Source: Bacteroidales bacterium
GTDB lineage: Bacteria; Bacteroidota; Bacteroidia; Bacteroidales; ML635J-15
Reading direction: 5' to 3'
DNA: 8,864 bases
Assembly: GCA_028696755.1 (NCBI GenBank)
Contig: JAQVGK010000114.1
Location: 1 to 8,864 of the forward strand
The notes below the pieces were generated by a model that did no database searches, was not told where the DNA came from, and was given only the letters and a program-made list of their open reading frames with translations. Below are positions 7,688 through 8,864 of the stretch, piece after piece. A program made the translations under genes and the position numbers. The first letter of the stretch is position 1; each line of letters begins with the position of its first letter.

Positions 7688-8344
7688 ATGAAAAAGTATA
7701 TAATAATTTACATTCTGATTTTGAGTCCAATTTTGTGTTTTTCGCAAAACGAAACCTACCGAATTGCTCTTTTAAAGTACAATGGAGGTGGCGACTGGTA
7801 CTCAAATCCTACGGCACTTCCAAATTTAATTGAGTTTTGCAATAAAAATTTAGGAACAAATATAAATAAAGAGCCAGCAACTGTTGAGCCAGGCAGTCCA
7901 GAGATTTTCAATTACCCGTTTATTCACATGACAGGGCATGGAAATGTAGTTTTTTCGGAATACGAAGCTAGAAATTTAAGAAATTATCTTATAGCAGGAG
8001 GATTTCTGCACATCGACGACAATTATGGAATGGATGAGTATATTCGTCGCGAGTTAAAGAAGGTATTTCCAGAATTAGAATTAATTGAGTTAGCTTTTTC
8101 ACATCCAGTTTATCAACAAAAATATGATTTTGCCACAGGTATTCCAAAGATACACGAACATGATAATAAATCGCCTCAAGGATTTGGAATTATTTATCAA
8201 GGCAGACTTGTTGTTTTCTACAGTTACGAAACCGACTTAGGTGACGGCTGGGAAGACGAAGCTGTTCACAATGACTCATACGAAGTTCGTCTAAAAGCTC
8301 TGAAAATGGGAGCAAATCTTATTAACTACGCATTTGAAAACTGA
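7688..8344 (+). CDS. Secreted DUF4159 domain protein
   Basis: 218 residues. Signal peptide 1-20 (IIIYILILSPILCFSQ). The remainder matches the DUF4159 pattern as I know it: KYNGGGDWYSNPTAL (30-44), YPFIHMTGHG (76-85), LRNYLIAGGFLHIDDNYGMD (97-116), KKVFPELEL (124-132), SHP (138-140), GIPKIHEHD (151-159), GRLVVFYSYETDLGDGWED (172-190) and ALKMGANLINYA (204-215). The family is thought to have a class I glutamine-amidotransferase-like fold, but its activity is not established; conserved H84, D110/D111, H139 and the HEHD segment would be candidates for a site. C17 does not sit in a proper lipobox, so a soluble periplasmic protein is more likely than a lipoprotein. Length is about that of a stand-alone family member. 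It starts 3 bp after the barrel-like gene, suggesting a two-gene operon. Confidence 0.93.
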   Translation: MKKYIIIYILILSPILCFSQNETYRIALLKYNGGGDWYSNPTALPNLIEFCNKNLGTNINKEPATVEPGSPEIFNYPFIHMTGHGNVVFSEYEARNLRNYLIAGGFLHIDDNYGMDEYIRRELKKVFPELELIELAFSHPVYQQKYDFATGIPKIHEHDNKSPQGFGIIYQGRLVVFYSYETDLGDGWEDEAVHNDSYEVRLKALKMGANLINYAFEN

Positions 8345-8346
8345 TT

Positions 8347-8374
8347 ATTAACAAATAATTATCATTTTGTTAAT
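8347..8374. repeat. AT-rich perfect inverted repeat just after the DUF4159 stop codon
   Basis: ATTAACAAA (8347-8355) and TTTGTTAAT (8366-8374) form a perfect 9-bp inverted repeat around a 10-nt spacer, starting 3 bp after the stop. There is no following T-run on the + strand, so it is not a textbook terminator. It may be a weak terminator, an mRNA-end hairpin or a protein-binding site. Confidence 0.5.
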
Positions 8375-8390
8375 TAAAAGACAAATTCAT

Positions 8391-8428
8391 CACTAAAAAA
8401 ATGTTGTTTTAGTGCGAAATAAATTCGC
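8391..8428. repeat. Two abutting inverted repeats upstream of the small-protein promoter
   Basis: CACTAAAA (8391-8398) and TTTTAGTG (8407-8414) form a perfect 8-bp repeat with an 8-nt spacer. The last G is shared with a second repeat, GCGAA (8414-8418) and TTCGC (8424-8428), with a 5-nt spacer. The second overlaps the likely -33 promoter element (8424-8427), so an operator role is possible, as is a hairpin ending upstream transcripts. Confidence 0.45.
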
Positions 8429-8455
8429 CTCGTATAATTTAGAGACTTATATTTG
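8424..8455 (+). promoter_or_regulatory. Candidate promoter for the small HMA-like protein
   Basis: TATATTTG at 8448-8455 exactly matches the Bacteroidota -7 consensus TAnnTTTG. TTCG at 8424-8427 is one mismatch from the -33 element TTTG, and the gap between them is 20 bp, within the usual range. Transcription would start around 8461, leaving a leader of roughly 40 nt before the ATG at 8504. No Shine-Dalgarno is visible in that leader. Confidence 0.6.
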
Positions 8456-8503
8456 TGTCGAGATTTTGAATGAGGATATTATTTTTCTAAAACATTTGTT
8501 CGT

Positions 8504-8851
8504 ATGAAATTGCTACGGCTCTTTTTTGCTATTGCATTTATTGCAATTACAGTAAATCTGTTTTCTCAAACTGAGGAATATATGTTCACCCACTTTAAGT
8601 CTATTGGTGACAAAAATGTTGTTTATTTTAAGATTGACGCACTATCTGATAAAGAAGAACAAGATAGGGTAATCGAAGTCCTTTTGGAAGACGCGTCAAT
8701 TTTTGATGTAAGTATTTATCCAATTGACAACGTGGCAGTTACATGCCAAATTACAGCTAATCCAGGTATAACAGTACAACATGTTCGTAACTTGCTTCAA
8801 TCTGCAGGTTATGACATTGATTTAAGCAGTAACTTTTCTGCATTTACGTAA
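8504..8851 (+). CDS. Small exported protein with a heavy-metal-associated-like fold lacking the CxxC motif
   Basis: 115 residues. Signal peptide about 1-22 (LLRLFFAIAFIAITVNLFSQ). The mature part (about 93 residues) reads as beta-alpha-beta-beta-alpha-beta: strand NVVYFKIDAL (38-47), helix KEEQDRVIEVLLEDA (50-64), strand FDVSIYPI (67-74), strand VAVTCQITAN (77-86), helix TVQHVRNLLQSAG (90-102), then a short strand. The order and the VxxLLxxAGYDI ending resemble HMA/ferredoxin-like domains. The loop where HMA proteins have CxxC reads LSDKEE, and the only Cys in the mature part is C81, so metal transfer of the usual type is unlikely. Start chosen because it gives a clean signal peptide. It has its own candidate promoter and may share a transcript with a gene beginning at 8853. 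The fold is an inference from pattern; function unknown. Confidence 0.85.
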   Translation: MKLLRLFFAIAFIAITVNLFSQTEEYMFTHFKSIGDKNVVYFKIDALSDKEEQDRVIEVLLEDASIFDVSIYPIDNVAVTCQITANPGITVQHVRNLLQSAGYDIDLSSNFSAFT

Positions 8852-8852
8852 T

Positions 8853-8864
8853 ATGTACACCTAT
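8853..8864 (+). CDS. Possible start of the next gene, cut by the right edge
   Basis: An ATG lies at 8853, 1 bp after the stop of the preceding gene, and is open for four codons (MYTY) to the end of the window. The tight spacing fits a co-transcribed neighbour, but four codons cannot prove a gene. Confidence 0.3.

Noticed and set aside
7688..7747. Lipoprotein signal in the DUF4159 protein (C17)
   Set aside because: The residues before the Cys (SPIL) do not fit a lipobox, while FSQ at 18-20 fits an ordinary signal peptidase site.
7542..7805. Antisense reading frame across the barrel/DUF4159 junction
   Set aside because: Its translation has no recognisable domain and both sense genes are well supported. 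Other minus-strand frames (for example 752-949, 1788-2042, 2261-2467, 2507-2794, 2932-3135 and 6052-6276) are likewise shadows.
8504..8851. Copper chaperone annotation for the small HMA-like protein
   Set aside because: The CxxC loop is absent, only one Cys remains in the mature part, and the protein is exported.
1..8864. Defence system, mobile element, or tRNA/rRNA genes
   Set aside because: No transposase, integrase, nuclease, toxin-antitoxin pair, terminal inverted repeats with target duplications, or tRNA/rRNA-like sequence was seen on either strand.

Overview
The window looks like AT-rich chromosomal DNA from a member of the Bacteroidota. Two products end in a type IX secretion system (T9SS) type A sorting domain. 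The secreted proteins carry PKD, SprB-type and Ig-like (CHU_C-associated) repeats. Signal peptides end in the typical AQ or SQ, start codons lack a Shine-Dalgarno sequence, and two matches to the Bacteroidota -7 promoter element TAnnTTTG are present. The order or family cannot be fixed from this sequence. All genes are on the + strand.

Region 1 (1-6910) holds two adjacent genes for large modular exported proteins. The first is cut by the left edge. Its visible part runs from the end of a transthyretin-like regulatory domain through PKD, an Ig-like domain with a large insertion, a second PKD and a sorting domain. The second gene is complete (1793 aa): signal peptide, propeptide-like region, M14 zinc carboxypeptidase with all main catalytic residues, transthyretin-like domain, two PKDs, CUB, PKD, an Ig-like domain with the same insertion, three near-identical 80-residue Ig-like repeats, alternating SprB and PKD modules, and a sorting domain. 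The left-edge gene matches it in order from the transthyretin-like domain onward, so the pair is best read as a tandem paralogous set of cell-surface or released metallocarboxypeptidases, 11 bp apart and probably co-transcribed.

Region 2 (6911-8344) begins with a hairpin terminator (6932-6959) that closes the peptidase unit. A -7 promoter element abuts it. Two genes 3 bp apart follow: a signal-peptide-bearing outer-membrane beta-barrel-like protein and a secreted DUF4159 protein.

Region 3 (8345-8864) is a 159-bp intergenic stretch with two AT-rich perfect inverted repeats and a well-placed promoter. It leads into a small exported protein with an HMA-like (ferredoxin-like) fold that lacks the metal-binding CxxC. 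A possible next gene starts 1 bp after it and is cut by the right edge.

I see no tRNA, rRNA, CRISPR array, insertion sequence or defence system. The most notable structure is in the domain architecture: a shared insertion module of about 140 residues nested inside an Ig-like domain in both paralogs, with uninterrupted copies of the same Ig-like fold next to it in the larger protein.
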